A DNA stretch of 25,836 nucleotides from positions 1-25,836 of the forward strand of contig URCB01000023.1 of NCBI GenBank assembly GCA_900546255.1, given 5' to 3'. This document shows, one piece after another, positions 15,832-22,439 of the stretch; positions within the stretch are counted from its first letter, which is position 1, and each line of letters begins with the position of its first letter. The translations under genes and the position numbers were made by a program. This DNA is from an uncultured Eubacteriales bacterium. GTDB taxonomy: Bacteria > Bacillota > Clostridia > Oscillospirales > Oscillospiraceae. The notes beneath the pieces are model-generated. The model was not told the DNA's origin. It did no database searches and saw nothing but the letters and a program-made list of their open reading frames with translations.

Positions 15832-16514
15832 AGCGACCCAAATCCCTTCCCTCCCGGCGGCAGAGGGCCCTCCGCCGGGGGGTGGTGCTGGCGGTCTTTC
15901 TGCTGGCCTTCCTGGCCATCCACCGGCCCAGTATCACCCCGGGGCAGGTCATCCGGGCCTCGGAAAACCTGCTGGGGTTGGAGCGGACGGAGGTCCTGGC
16001 CCAGGAGGAGGTCCTCTCCCACCGGGTCACCTTTTCCGCCAACCAGGACGCCCTGCTCCTCACCGTGTACCAGCCCCTCCACCCCCTGTCCTACTCCATG
16101 GGGTGGAGCAATGCCCAGCCCCTTGGGGTGCTCAGCGCCCCCACGGAAGCGGCCCCAGTCACCCTCTCCGTGCTCCCCTTTTGGGACAGGGATGCCCAGG
16201 AAACCCTTATCCTGGCCTTTGGCCAGACCGTCTTGGAGGGGGCCTGCAAGGTGCGGATCTACAACCACACAGGCGTTTGGAATTACAGCCCCAACGTATT
16301 CCTGGAGGGGGCCCTCTTTCCCTCCGCCACGGGAGACGGGTACCTCTTCCTGTACCAGCCCTCCGCCACGGGAGACGGGTACCTCTTCCTGTACCAGCCC
16401 TCCCCCACCGAGGATGTGTTTCTCCCCGCCTGGTACCAGGTGCTGGACCGGGAGGATCGGGTTTTGTACACCGGCTCGCTGCCTGAAACTTTGACCCCCA
16501 CTTCCTTTGACTAA
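15828..16514 (+). CDS. Single-helix companion protein 2, with an internal tandem repeat
   Basis: The 228-residue protein has a basic start (KRPKSLPSRRQRALRR), one helix (about 17-34), then ITPGQVIRASENLLGLERTE and an outside domain. It is closely related to companion 3. A 13-residue unit, SATGDGYLFLYQP, occurs twice in perfect tandem at residues 166-191, and companion 3 lacks it. The DNA copies are identical, so the duplication is recent. The C-terminal part reads AWYQVLDREDRVLYTGSLPE, matching WHEILDQAGHILYAGPL in companion 3. Start ATG overlaps the stop of HAAS 2 by 4 bases and uses AGGAGGTGA at 15812-15820. Function unknown. Confidence 0.72.
   Translation: MKRPKSLPSRRQRALRRGVVLAVFLLAFLAIHRPSITPGQVIRASENLLGLERTEVLAQEEVLSHRVTFSANQDALLLTVYQPLHPLSYSMGWSNAQPLGVLSAPTEAAPVTLSVLPFWDRDAQETLILAFGQTVLEGACKVRIYNHTGVWNYSPNVFLEGALFPSATGDGYLFLYQPSATGDGYLFLYQPSPTEDVFLPAWYQVLDREDRVLYTGSLPETLTPTSFD
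16323..16400 (+). repeat. Perfect 2 x 39-bp tandem repeat inside companion gene 2
   Basis: Units 16323-16361 and 16362-16400 are identical and in frame, each coding for SATGDGYLFLYQP. A diverged third start (TCCCCCACCGAG) follows. The identity suggests recent slipped-strand duplication. Confidence 0.95.
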
Positions 16515-16539
16515 CGCCCCCGAAAAAGGAGGGATCCCC

Positions 16540-17280
16540 ATGACCCCCAACGAGTACACTCGAGCCGTCTGTGCCTGCCTCCGCCACGCAACACCCAAGG
16601 AAAAGCAGGCCGTGGCCCAAGAACTCCAGGACCACCTGGCCGACCACGCCGATGCCCTGGCGGAGGCCGGCTGGGACCCTGAGGAAGCCCAGGCCCACGC
16701 CTTGGCCGCCATGGGGGAGGCCCAGGAGGTGGGGCGGGCCTTGAACCGAGCCTTCCCTCTTCGGTGGCTCATCCTCTCCCGGGTGCTGCTGGTTCTGGCG
16801 GTGCTGGCGGCCATCGTCCTCCTGCTCCCCATCCCCGGCCGGTTGGTCAGCGCCTGGAACAGCCTAGCGGCCCGGGCTGACCCCTCCCATCTCTATCCCC
16901 CAACCCAAGATTCTTCTGTCTCCGCGCATCCTCTGGACGTCCACTTCTCCCTGCCCAACGGGGACCAGATTGCCCTATACGCCGTGACTTTGACAGAGGC
17001 GTGGAACGGCACCTACACAGCCCAGATCTACGGACTCGGATACCACCAGAATCCCTTTCGGAAGCACAACTCTAACTACGTAACCTACACCCTGGGGGAC
17101 AGCGACATCTCCATCAACCTCGCCAGCCGCACCTCTTCTGTCCGCCCCGGTGTAACATTCTGGTCCGACAGTATCGCCCCCCTCCATCCGGGGGATACCC
17201 TCACCGCCCATGTCTCCTGGATCCAACAGGAGATCTCCGTCCCCGTTCTCTTCCCTTGGGAGGAGGTGACTGACCCATGA
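16540..17280 (+). CDS. HAAS-domain membrane protein 3 of the tandem array
   Basis: The 246-residue protein again has a HAAS domain (about 5-70), one helix (76-99) and an outside domain. Its HAAS-coding DNA (about 16605-16745) is nearly identical to copies 1 and 2. The outer domain resembles copy 2 more than copy 1 (PLDVHFSLPNGDQIALYAVT against PLDLRLSLPNGDVIRYFAIA) and keeps GYHQNPFRKH and PWEEV. The ATG at 16540 follows AAGGAGG by 8 bases. A longer frame from a TTG at 16507 would overlap the previous gene without a ribosome binding site. It overlaps its companion gene by 4 bases. Confidence 0.82.
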   Translation: MTPNEYTRAVCACLRHATPKEKQAVAQELQDHLADHADALAEAGWDPEEAQAHALAAMGEAQEVGRALNRAFPLRWLILSRVLLVLAVLAAIVLLLPIPGRLVSAWNSLAARADPSHLYPPTQDSSVSAHPLDVHFSLPNGDQIALYAVTLTEAWNGTYTAQIYGLGYHQNPFRKHNSNYVTYTLGDSDISINLASRTSSVRPGVTFWSDSIAPLHPGDTLTAHVSWIQQEISVPVLFPWEEVTDP

Positions 17281-17933
17281 AGCGAACCAAAAAGCTCCCT
17301 TCCCGCAAGGCCAAAACCCTCCGCCGGGGCATCGTTCTTGCGGTGTGCCTGGTGGGGATCCTGGCCCTGTACCAGCCCTGCCTCACCCCTGGCCAGGCCA
17401 TCCGGGCCTCCGAGGCCGAGCTGGGATGGGAGAAGACCCAGGTTCTGGGAGAAACCCAGGTCCTCTCCCGCCGGGTTACCCTCTCTGCCAACCGGGATGG
17501 GCTGATGACAACGGTCTTTCGGCCCTTCCAGCCCCTCTCCCCCCTGTTGGGCCGGCAGGGGGAGGCGCTCCTATGTGCCTCCAACACCCCTTCCCAGGCC
17601 TATCCCTCCTCGCTCACCGCCATCCCCTTTCAGCCGGAGGAGGGAAAGGAGGGTTCCCTCCTCCTCTTCGGCCAGGTCGACCTGGCCGAGGCTGCCGCCG
17701 TTCGCGTCTACGATAAACGGGAAGAGGCCTTGTCAGACCTCTCTCTCGAGGCCCCCCTCTCCACCGGAGCGGACGGCCGGCAGATGGTCTGTACCACCCT
17801 CCCCCTCCCCGCCCAGGAGATCGCCTTCCACCCCTCCTGGCACGAGATTCTGGACCAAGCCGGCCACATACTCTACGCCGGCCCCCTGTCCTACACTGCG
17901 CCCGTTTCTTCCATCGACCCCATAATTTCCTGA
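17277..17933 (+). CDS. Single-helix companion protein 3
   Basis: The 218-residue protein has a basic start (KRTKKLPSRKAKTLRR), one helix (about 18-33), the motif LTPGQAIRASEAELGWEKTQ, and an outside domain ending with WHEILDQAGHILYAGPL. It is the closest relative of companion 2 but has no internal repeat. The ribosome binding site AGGAGGTGA at 17261-17269 is inside the HAAS 3 gene. The PadR gene follows 14 bases after the stop, so it is in the same transcript. Function unknown. Confidence 0.72.
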   Translation: MKRTKKLPSRKAKTLRRGIVLAVCLVGILALYQPCLTPGQAIRASEAELGWEKTQVLGETQVLSRRVTLSANRDGLMTTVFRPFQPLSPLLGRQGEALLCASNTPSQAYPSSLTAIPFQPEEGKEGSLLLFGQVDLAEAAAVRVYDKREEALSDLSLEAPLSTGADGRQMVCTTLPLPAQEIAFHPSWHEILDQAGHILYAGPLSYTAPVSSIDPIIS

Positions 17934-17947
17934 AAGGAGGCTTCCCC

Positions 17948-18274
17948 ATGGAACGCAAGCAAACTATGGAACACACCTCCCTGCTGGTCCTCTCCCTGCT
18001 CCAGGGCCAGGACCTGTACGGGTACCAGATGATCACGGAGTTGGAGCGCCGCTCCGACCACACCTTCCAGATGAAGGAAGGTACCCTCTACCCCGTGCTG
18101 AAAAAGCTGGAGAACGGGGGTTACGTCACCGCCTACCAGGCCGAGGCCAACGGCCGCACCCGGAAATACTACCGCCTCACCGACCGGGGCCGGAAGGAGC
18201 TGGTGCGGGAGAAGGCCCAGTGGGAAAGTTACGCCCACGGGGTCAACTCCGTCCTCTCCTTCCAGCCGGGATGA
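17948..18274 (+). CDS. PadR family transcriptional regulator
   Basis: The 108-residue winged-helix protein has the length of the short PadR-s2 class. Family features are the LLVLSLLQGQDLYGYQMITE helix pair (about 12-31), MKEGTLYPVLKKLENGGYVT as the recognition region, and RKYYRLTDRGRKEL as the wing. PadR proteins are dimeric repressors that release DNA on binding a small molecule or another protein. AAAGGAGG lies 7-8 bases before the ATG. The gene lies near the end of the HAAS operon, whose promoter carries a long palindrome, so it probably represses its own operon. The HAAS proteins may signal to it; that is inference from co-occurrence in the family. Confidence 0.9.
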   Translation: MERKQTMEHTSLLVLSLLQGQDLYGYQMITELERRSDHTFQMKEGTLYPVLKKLENGGYVTAYQAEANGRTRKYYRLTDRGRKELVREKAQWESYAHGVNSVLSFQPG

Positions 18275-18528
18275 GCCCGGTTCCGGAGAAGTTCCAGGCC
18301 TACGGGGAGGCCGTGTGCGCCTTCCTCTCCCACGCCACCCGGCGGGAGAAGGCCGCCGTCCGCCAGGAGCTCATGGACCACCTCACCGACCATACCCAGG
18401 CCCTTTTGGACGCCGGCTGTCCCCCGGAAGCTGTTGTTCACAAAGAATTTTATCTACTTTGGACGCAGTCGGTTTCTGTTGTCGGCCATATTTTTCACCA
18501 CCATTTTTATGCAAGCAGTTTCCTATAA
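18271..18528 (+). pseudogene. Fourth HAAS gene, truncated within the HAAS domain
   Basis: The ATG overlaps the PadR stop by 4 bases (ATGA). The first 54 or so residues are a good HAAS domain start: YGEAVCAFLSHATRREKAAV, then MDHLTDHTQALLDAGCPPEA. At about base 18432 the sequence abruptly becomes AT-rich. The next residues (VVHKEFYLLWTQSVSVVGH...) have no HAAS character, and the frame stops at 18526-18528. The last part of the HAAS domain, the membrane helix and the outer domain found in the other three copies are missing. The product would be an 85-residue stub, almost certainly without signalling function. Confidence 0.78.
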
Positions 18529-18539
18529 TACTTGTATGC

Positions 18540-19475
18540 TTACATTAGATTGCTTTTACCCAAGTTGCATTTCGAACACAAGGTTTGTAGGTTATCAATT
18601 TCGGTTTCTCCACCTTTTGACCAAGGAATAATATGATCTACATGTAGTTCTATTGTTGGATCTTTGGCTGGGGATGCACCGCAAGCACAGCATTTGAAAT
18701 TATCCCTTTTCATAACCTTAAAACGAAGTCGAGTATTTATATTTCGGGATGTTCTGTGAATATTTTCCAACTTCGATTGTGTTTCTGGAATTTCATCCCG
18801 TGTAGGCAAAATACTATCACAAATATCATGTGTGCGATCTTCGTCTGTCTGGTTATCAATATCCGCGTCGCTGTCACCATTTTCGTTTATGTATTCAACA
18901 AAGGCCTCAAGAGCTTTTCGCCAACCACCAAATCGCCGCTTATATGGATCGATAGAATAACGGGATATATTTCCTTTTATTATGTCAGTTGAAGTTGGCT
19001 GGCGTCCCAATAGACGCCACATCCGCTCAATTTCATCAAAACATTCCTGCTGAGATATTTTATCTTTTGAAAATCCAGTAGAACATAAACCAGCCAGTTC
19101 AAGCGCACGATTCCATTTCCCAAACCGCTTGAAAATATGCTCGGCAGAATATCTGCCAAATTTTCTGTAATCATCGTATGGAACTGTATTTTTCTGGATT
19201 AGATTGGCAACTCTTCTCAAATCCTCAAAATAATCTTCATCTGAAATCAACTTCAATTCTGACGCATTTCTGTCAGTTCGCAAACCCGCTAGAGATAAAG
19301 CGTTTTTCCATGTTCCAAAATGGCGTTGGATGGCTACTTGAGAATATTTTCCATTTTTTCTATAATATGAAATAGAAATATAATCCCTTCCAAATCTTTC
19401 TGCGGTATTTTTTATATCCAATAGTATTTCTTCATCAGTTAACTCCTGTTTATAGGAATTCAGTTCGAACTTCAT
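18540..19475 (-). CDS. Free-standing HNH endonuclease with three homing-type repeats
   Basis: The 311-residue protein has three copies of the repeat common in homing-type HNH enzymes (about 14-65, 79-130 and 143-195). Each ends in a variant of [13 protein letters not shown] / [13 protein letters not shown] / [11 protein letters not shown]. An acidic linker (about 198-245) follows, then a C-terminal HNH nuclease (about 249-310). The nuclease keeps the zinc Cys pairs C262/C265 and C300/C303, the catalytic [14 protein letters not shown] segment (H278, D280, H281) and the [11 protein letters not shown] end. The repeats probably read DNA and the HNH domain nicks or cuts it. The ATG at 19475 follows GGAGGGAAAG. 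Composition is far more AT-rich than the host. It could be a homing element or part of a defence island; no modification methylase is nearby. Confidence 0.88.
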   Translation of the reverse strand: MKFELNSYKQELTDEEILLDIKNTAERFGRDYISISYYRKNGKYSQVAIQRHFGTWKNALSLAGLRTDRNASELKLISDEDYFEDLRRVANLIQKNTVPYDDYRKFGRYSAEHIFKRFGKWNRALELAGLCSTGFSKDKISQQECFDEIERMWRLLGRQPTSTDIIKGNISRYSIDPYKRRFGGWRKALEAFVEYINENGDSDADIDNQTDEDRTHDICDSILPTRDEIPETQSKLENIHRTSRNINTRLRFKVMKRDNFKCCACGASPAKDPTIELHVDHIIPWSKGGETEIDNLQTLCSKCNLGKSNLM

Positions 19476-19515
19476 ACTTTCCCTCCATTGCTGGTTACAT
19501 GTTTACAATACGTAG

Positions 19516-19531
19516 ATGTGTATGCACACAT
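19516..19531. promoter_or_regulatory. Near-palindrome upstream of the HNH gene
   Basis: ATGTGTATGCACACAT is symmetric at its outer six bases on each side. It lies 41 bases ahead of the HNH start codon, in the stretch where its promoter must be. It may be an operator, but I could not define clear -35/-10 boxes. Confidence 0.3.
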
Positions 19532-19564
19532 TATTGTACACACAAGCAAGAGAATTTTCTCTTT

Positions 19565-19613
19565 AAAAACAAACAACGGCATCCAGTCGGAACCGAATGC
19601 CGTTTGTTCGTTT
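19565..19613 (-). terminator. Terminator of the efp/CD1247-type operon
   Basis: GGCAT (19578-19582) and outward bases pair with ATGCC (19597-19601) and outward bases in a long stem with two interruptions. On the minus strand it ends in TTTTT. It lies about 105 bases past the stop of the zinc-ribbon gene. The intervening stretch shows no gene. Confidence 0.6.
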
Positions 19614-19718
19614 GTTGTCCAATTCTGTTAGACAGATGCCGATTTCGTAATTCTTTCAAATTACTGTCTTATTAGCACCCGGTAAGATAGCGTCTTTTTT
19701 TCTTCGATTTGTGGGGTG

Positions 19719-20153
19719 TTACGCCTCGGGCTCGTCCTCGTCTACAGGCTCGTCGGTGAGGTCCAGGGAGAACTTGTCCCCGCAGTTGGGGCAGGTGACT
19801 TCCCCGATGTCCAGGACGCTCTCGTCGATGACGATATCCGCGCCGCAGCTGGGGCAGGCGATCTGGAAGAAATCGTCGTCGTCCAGGGCAGAGCAGCTGC
19901 CGCAGCAGCCATTCTCGTCCTCGTCCTCTTCGTCAAAGATCACCGTCTCCACGTCGGACAGGTCCTCCGCCATGGATTCCATCCCGTCGGCCAGGGCTTC
20001 CACTTCTACTTCCAGGTCCTCCACGGCAAAGCCCACATCCTCCAAGACGTCGATGATCTTGGCGATGAGCTTCCCCTCCTTGGAGGTCTCCTGGTCCAGG
20101 TCCAGTCCATCGGCCAGCCCTTTCAGGTAGGCCACTTTTTCCGAAATCGTCAT
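19719..20153 (-). CDS. CD1247-type N-terminal domain protein with C-terminal zinc ribbon
   Basis: The 144-residue acidic protein begins MTISEKVAYLKGLADGLDLD, the hallmark of the clostridial CD1247 N-terminal domain. A helical, Glu/Asp-rich middle follows (about 25-75). Near residues 80-90 is a GCCGSCSALDDDDF segment. A zinc ribbon lies at about 95-125, with CPSCGADI and CPNCGDKF supplying two Cys pairs. The role of the family is unknown; a nucleic-acid or ribosome-linked role would fit the ribbon and the efp neighbour, but that is a guess. The ATG at 20153 has AGGATGG 8 bases upstream. A longer frame to 20198 would overlap efp and lacks a good site. It is 31 bases downstream of efp, in one operon. 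Confidence 0.8.
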   Translation of the reverse strand: MTISEKVAYLKGLADGLDLDQETSKEGKLIAKIIDVLEDVGFAVEDLEVEVEALADGMESMAEDLSDVETVIFDEEDEDENGCCGSCSALDDDDFFQIACPSCGADIVIDESVLDIGEVTCPNCGDKFSLDLTDEPVDEDEPEA

Positions 20154-20184
20154 AGCGCGTTCCATCCTTTCCCGTGCTGGGACC

Positions 20185-20748
20185 TTAGCCCTTGGCACGC
20201 TCCAGATACTCCCCGGTACGGGTGTCGATCTTCACCTTGTCGCCGGTGTTGATGAAGAGGGGAACCTTGATCTCTGCCCCGGTCTCCACGGTGGCGGGCT
20301 TGGTGACGTTGGTGGCAGTGTCGCCCTTAAAGCCGGGGTCGGTCTCGGTGACTTCCAGCTCCACGAAGGTGGGGGGATCCACGGCAAAGACCTTGCCCTT
20401 ATAGCTGTTGACCTTGCAGACCATGTTTTCCTTCACGAAACGGAAGCTGTCCCCCAGAAGCTCCTTGGCGATGGGGATCATGTCGTAGGTCTCCTGGTCC
20501 ATGAAGTAGTACAGGTCGCCGTCGTTGTAGCTGTACTCCATGTCCTTCTTCTCCACATAGGCGTTTTCAAACTTTGCCGTGGGGTTGAAGGAGGTCTCGG
20601 TGACGGCACCGGTGATGACGTTCTTCATCTTGGTCCGCACAAAGGCGGCGCCCTTTCCGGGCTTCACGTGCTGGAACTCCACCACCTGCATGACCTGGCC
20701 ATCCAGCTCAAAGGTGACGCCATTCCGAAAATCGCCGGCAGAAATCAT
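20185..20748 (-). CDS. efp: Translation elongation factor P
   Basis: EF-P binds between the P and E sites of the ribosome and rescues stalling at consecutive prolines. The 187 residues show three barrel domains. The first starts [19 protein letters not shown], and the tip loop [12 protein letters not shown] has the lysine at position 32, the residue that family members modify. The closing [20 protein letters not shown] is the family signature. I chose the ATG at 20748, 9 bases after GGAGG. Another ATG three codons upstream (20757) directly abuts the GGAGG and is too close. The 5' leader is long and has strong hairpins. Confidence 0.96.
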   Translation of the reverse strand: MISAGDFRNGVTFELDGQVMQVVEFQHVKPGKGAAFVRTKMKNVITGAVTETSFNPTAKFENAYVEKKDMEYSYNDGDLYYFMDQETYDMIPIAKELLGDSFRFVKENMVCKVNSYKGKVFAVDPPTFVELEVTETDPGFKGDTATNVTKPATVETGAEIKVPLFINTGDKVKIDTRTGEYLERAKG

Positions 20749-20775
20749 AGTATTCATCCTCCAAACAAAATTGCC

Positions 20776-20862
20776 CTGCCGGCGCTTGTGCCGGCGGCTT
20801 GCATTTCAGGCGGGCGTCCGGCCTGGGCCCCCGCCCTGCAAAAATAGATGCTCTCTATTTTT
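20776..20862 (-). other. Structured 5' leader of efp
   Basis: Three hairpins lie between promoter and gene. AAAAATAGA (20840-20848) pairs perfectly with TCTATTTTT (20854-20862) right at the 5' end. A GC-rich stem with a bulge spans about 20807-20838. GCCGGC (20778-20783) pairs with GCCGGC (20790-20795). No known riboswitch was recognised. Confidence 0.4.
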
Positions 20863-20880
20863 ATCCCATAATCGTTTTCT

Positions 20881-20909
20881 ATTTTACAATACCTTGTCCG
20901 GTTTTGCAA
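20881..20909 (-). promoter_or_regulatory. Promoter of efp
   Basis: On the minus strand: TTGCAA (20904-20909), 17-base spacer, TAAAAT (20881-20886). The leader to the efp start would be about 125 bases. Confidence 0.6.
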
Positions 20910-20956
20910 GAGGCTTTGTCCCTCTGGCCTGCCTTTCCCGGGAATTTCTTTCCCGT

Positions 20957-21820
20957 TCAGGGCCCCTCCCCCAGGGCTTGGCGGTAGGCCCGCTGCATGG
21001 CCAGGGCATCCACATCCTGGGTGCCGGCGCTCTCGCAGATCACCCGGGGGGCCCAGCCCCGGCGGGCCAGGGCCTGGCAAAGGGGGTGGTAATCCGGCCC
21101 GAAGTAGGGTTGGTCAAAGGTCAGGTGCCGGGCCTCCCCTCCTCGGGGGGTGTACTCAATCTTGGAGAAGTGGCTGTGAAAGACCCGGGCCCGGGCCTCC
21201 CCCAGGACCTGGACCATCCGGTCCAGCATCCCCTCTACCGCTGCCCCGTCCAGGGCGCCCAGGGAGCGGGCGTAGAGATGGCCAAAGTCCACGCAGGGCA
21301 GCAGGCCTTCCGAGGGGGCACAGATGGCCAGGACCTCCTCCAGATCCCCCAGCTGGTTGATCTTTCCCATGGTCTCCGGGCACAGGAGGATGTCCCCATA
21401 CCCCGCCTCGTCACACCGGCGGCGGAGGGTTTGGAAAAAGGCCTTGGCAGTGGCCAGAGCCTCCTCCCGGGTGCGCTTTTGCAGGGCGCCGGTGTGGACC
21501 ACCACCCGGTCCGCCCCCATCCACTGGGCCACCTGACAGGCTTTGAGCACGTGTCCCAGGGTCTTTTCCTGGCTGTCCGGGTCGGGGTTGGCGGGGTTGA
21601 CAAAGTAGGGGGCGTGGAGGGACAGGGCGATCCCAGCCCCCGCCGCCGCCCGGCCGATGGCCCGGGCCGTGGCCTCCCCCACGGTGACCCCTTTGCCGCA
21701 CTGGTACTCGTAGGCCTCCAGCCCCTGCTCCCGCAGCCAGGGGGGCATGTCCTTGGACTGCTTCTTCCCCGCCTGGTAGAACCCGTCCGGGTTCCCGGCG
21801 GTGCCGAACCGGGCCCTCAC
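20957..21820 (-). CDS. Endonuclease-IV-like TIM barrel protein
   Basis: The 287-residue protein matches the AP endonuclease family 2 barrel. Metal-site residues seen are H69 (SLHAPYFVN), H109 (VVVHTGA), E149 (LCPETMGK), D178 and H181 (VDFGHLYAR), H215 (FHSHF) and E263 (ICESAG). The Asp-x-His pair of E. coli Nfo reads Ala-Arg-His here (about 230-232), so one usual ligand seems to be missing. True members cut DNA at abasic sites; this clostridial branch is often only named 'TIM barrel protein', so DNA repair is likely but not certain. The GTG start at 21820 has GGGGGAG 6 bases upstream and overlaps the stop of the HAD gene (GTGA), so both are co-translated. Confidence 0.8.
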   Translation of the reverse strand: MRARFGTAGNPDGFYQAGKKQSKDMPPWLREQGLEAYEYQCGKGVTVGEATARAIGRAAAGAGIALSLHAPYFVNPANPDPDSQEKTLGHVLKACQVAQWMGADRVVVHTGALQKRTREEALATAKAFFQTLRRRCDEAGYGDILLCPETMGKINQLGDLEEVLAICAPSEGLLPCVDFGHLYARSLGALDGAAVEGMLDRMVQVLGEARARVFHSHFSKIEYTPRGGEARHLTFDQPYFGPDYHPLCQALARRGWAPRVICESAGTQDVDALAMQRAYRQALGEGP

Positions 21821-22320
21821 AGGGTCTCCCCCTTTTGGGCCCCCGCCCGGAAGGGGGTCTCCAATGCGAAGCGGAGGAAGCGGAACACCGTCCCAAACCG
21901 GATGGGGTGAACCAGCAAGGTGAGCACCCCGGCGTTGTTCCCCCCCCAGGTGTCGGTGAAGATCTGGTCCCCTACGATGGCGGTCTCCTCCGGGGTCACC
22001 CCCATCCGGGCCATGGCCCGCTGGAAGCCCCCCCGCTTGGGTTTGCCGGCGTGGCCCTCATAGGGCACCCCCAGGGCCTGGGCGAACCGCTGGGCCCGGC
22101 CAGGCCGGCGGCTGTTGGAGAGGATGAACAGGGTGATCCCCGCCGCTTCCAGGGCGGCCTTCCAGGCCCGGACCTGGTGGTTGGGTTCGGCCACCCCGTA
22201 GGGGACCAGGGTGTTGTCCAGGTCGGCCAGCAGGAGCTTCACCCCCCGGGCCCGGAGGCGGGCCAGGTCGATGGCATAGATGTCGGAGAAATAGTAGGCA
22301 GGAACCAGGGGAAATTTCAC
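21817..22320 (-). CDS. yqeG: YqeG family HAD-IIIA phosphatase
   Basis: The 167-residue length matches YqeG. HAD motifs are complete: DLDNTL (33-38), the SNS motif in FILSNSRRPG, the lysine in GKPKRGGF, and IVGDQIFTDTWGGN with the acidic pair. The N-terminal VPAYYFSDIYAIDLARLRARG is typical. The family is a probable small-molecule phosphatase of the cytoplasm; the substrate is not known. The start is the GTG at 22318-22320 behind AAGGTGA; the frame runs open to 22425, but that part has no family similarity and crosses the promoter. It is followed by the barrel gene with a 4-base overlap. Confidence 0.88.
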   Translation of the reverse strand: MKFPLVPAYYFSDIYAIDLARLRARGVKLLLADLDNTLVPYGVAEPNHQVRAWKAALEAAGITLFILSNSRRPGRAQRFAQALGVPYEGHAGKPKRGGFQRAMARMGVTPEETAIVGDQIFTDTWGGNNAGVLTLLVHPIRFGTVFRFLRFALETPFRAGAQKGETL

Positions 22321-22396
22321 AGTGTCACCTTCTAAACGTTCCCTTGCGGGCATAGGTTGGGAGCAGACTTCCCGTGGGGGAACGCTCTGTTCCCTG

Positions 22397-22425
22397 ATTA
22401 TACACGAACCGAAACCAATGGACAA
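22397..22425 (-). promoter_or_regulatory. Promoter of the yqeG operon
   Basis: On the minus strand: TTGTCC (22420-22425), 17-base spacer, perfect TATAAT (22397-22402). It gives a leader of about 70 bases and excludes a start codon at 22425. Confidence 0.75.
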
Positions 22426-22439
22426 GGGGGTTCCTTTCT

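Larger units (their letters stand above)
18432..19710. other. AT-rich islet 2 carrying the HNH gene
   Basis: Composition changes sharply at about 18432, inside the fourth HAAS gene, and returns to GC-rich near 19715. The islet holds one minus-strand HNH endonuclease gene and short non-coding ends. Between the junction and the HNH stop codon lie about 105 bases with short plus-strand frames containing hydrophobic residues, too short to assign. No terminal repeats or integrase were seen. Confidence 0.62.

Noticed and set aside
18432..18631. Short plus-strand frame with hydrophobic residues (LFTKNFIYFG...) that vaguely recalls the start of an MFS transporter
   Set aside because: Too short, and most of it lies over the HNH gene end; could be a remnant but the likeness is not firm.
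19614..19718. Imperfect inverted repeats (GTAATT/AATTAC with GACAG/CTGTC outside) between the HNH and zinc-ribbon genes
   Set aside because: Weak and interrupted; no transposase nearby, so not called as an element end.
22321..22425. A longer yqeG start at 22425
   Set aside because: A good minus-strand promoter (22397-22425) lies over it, and the extra residues do not resemble the family.
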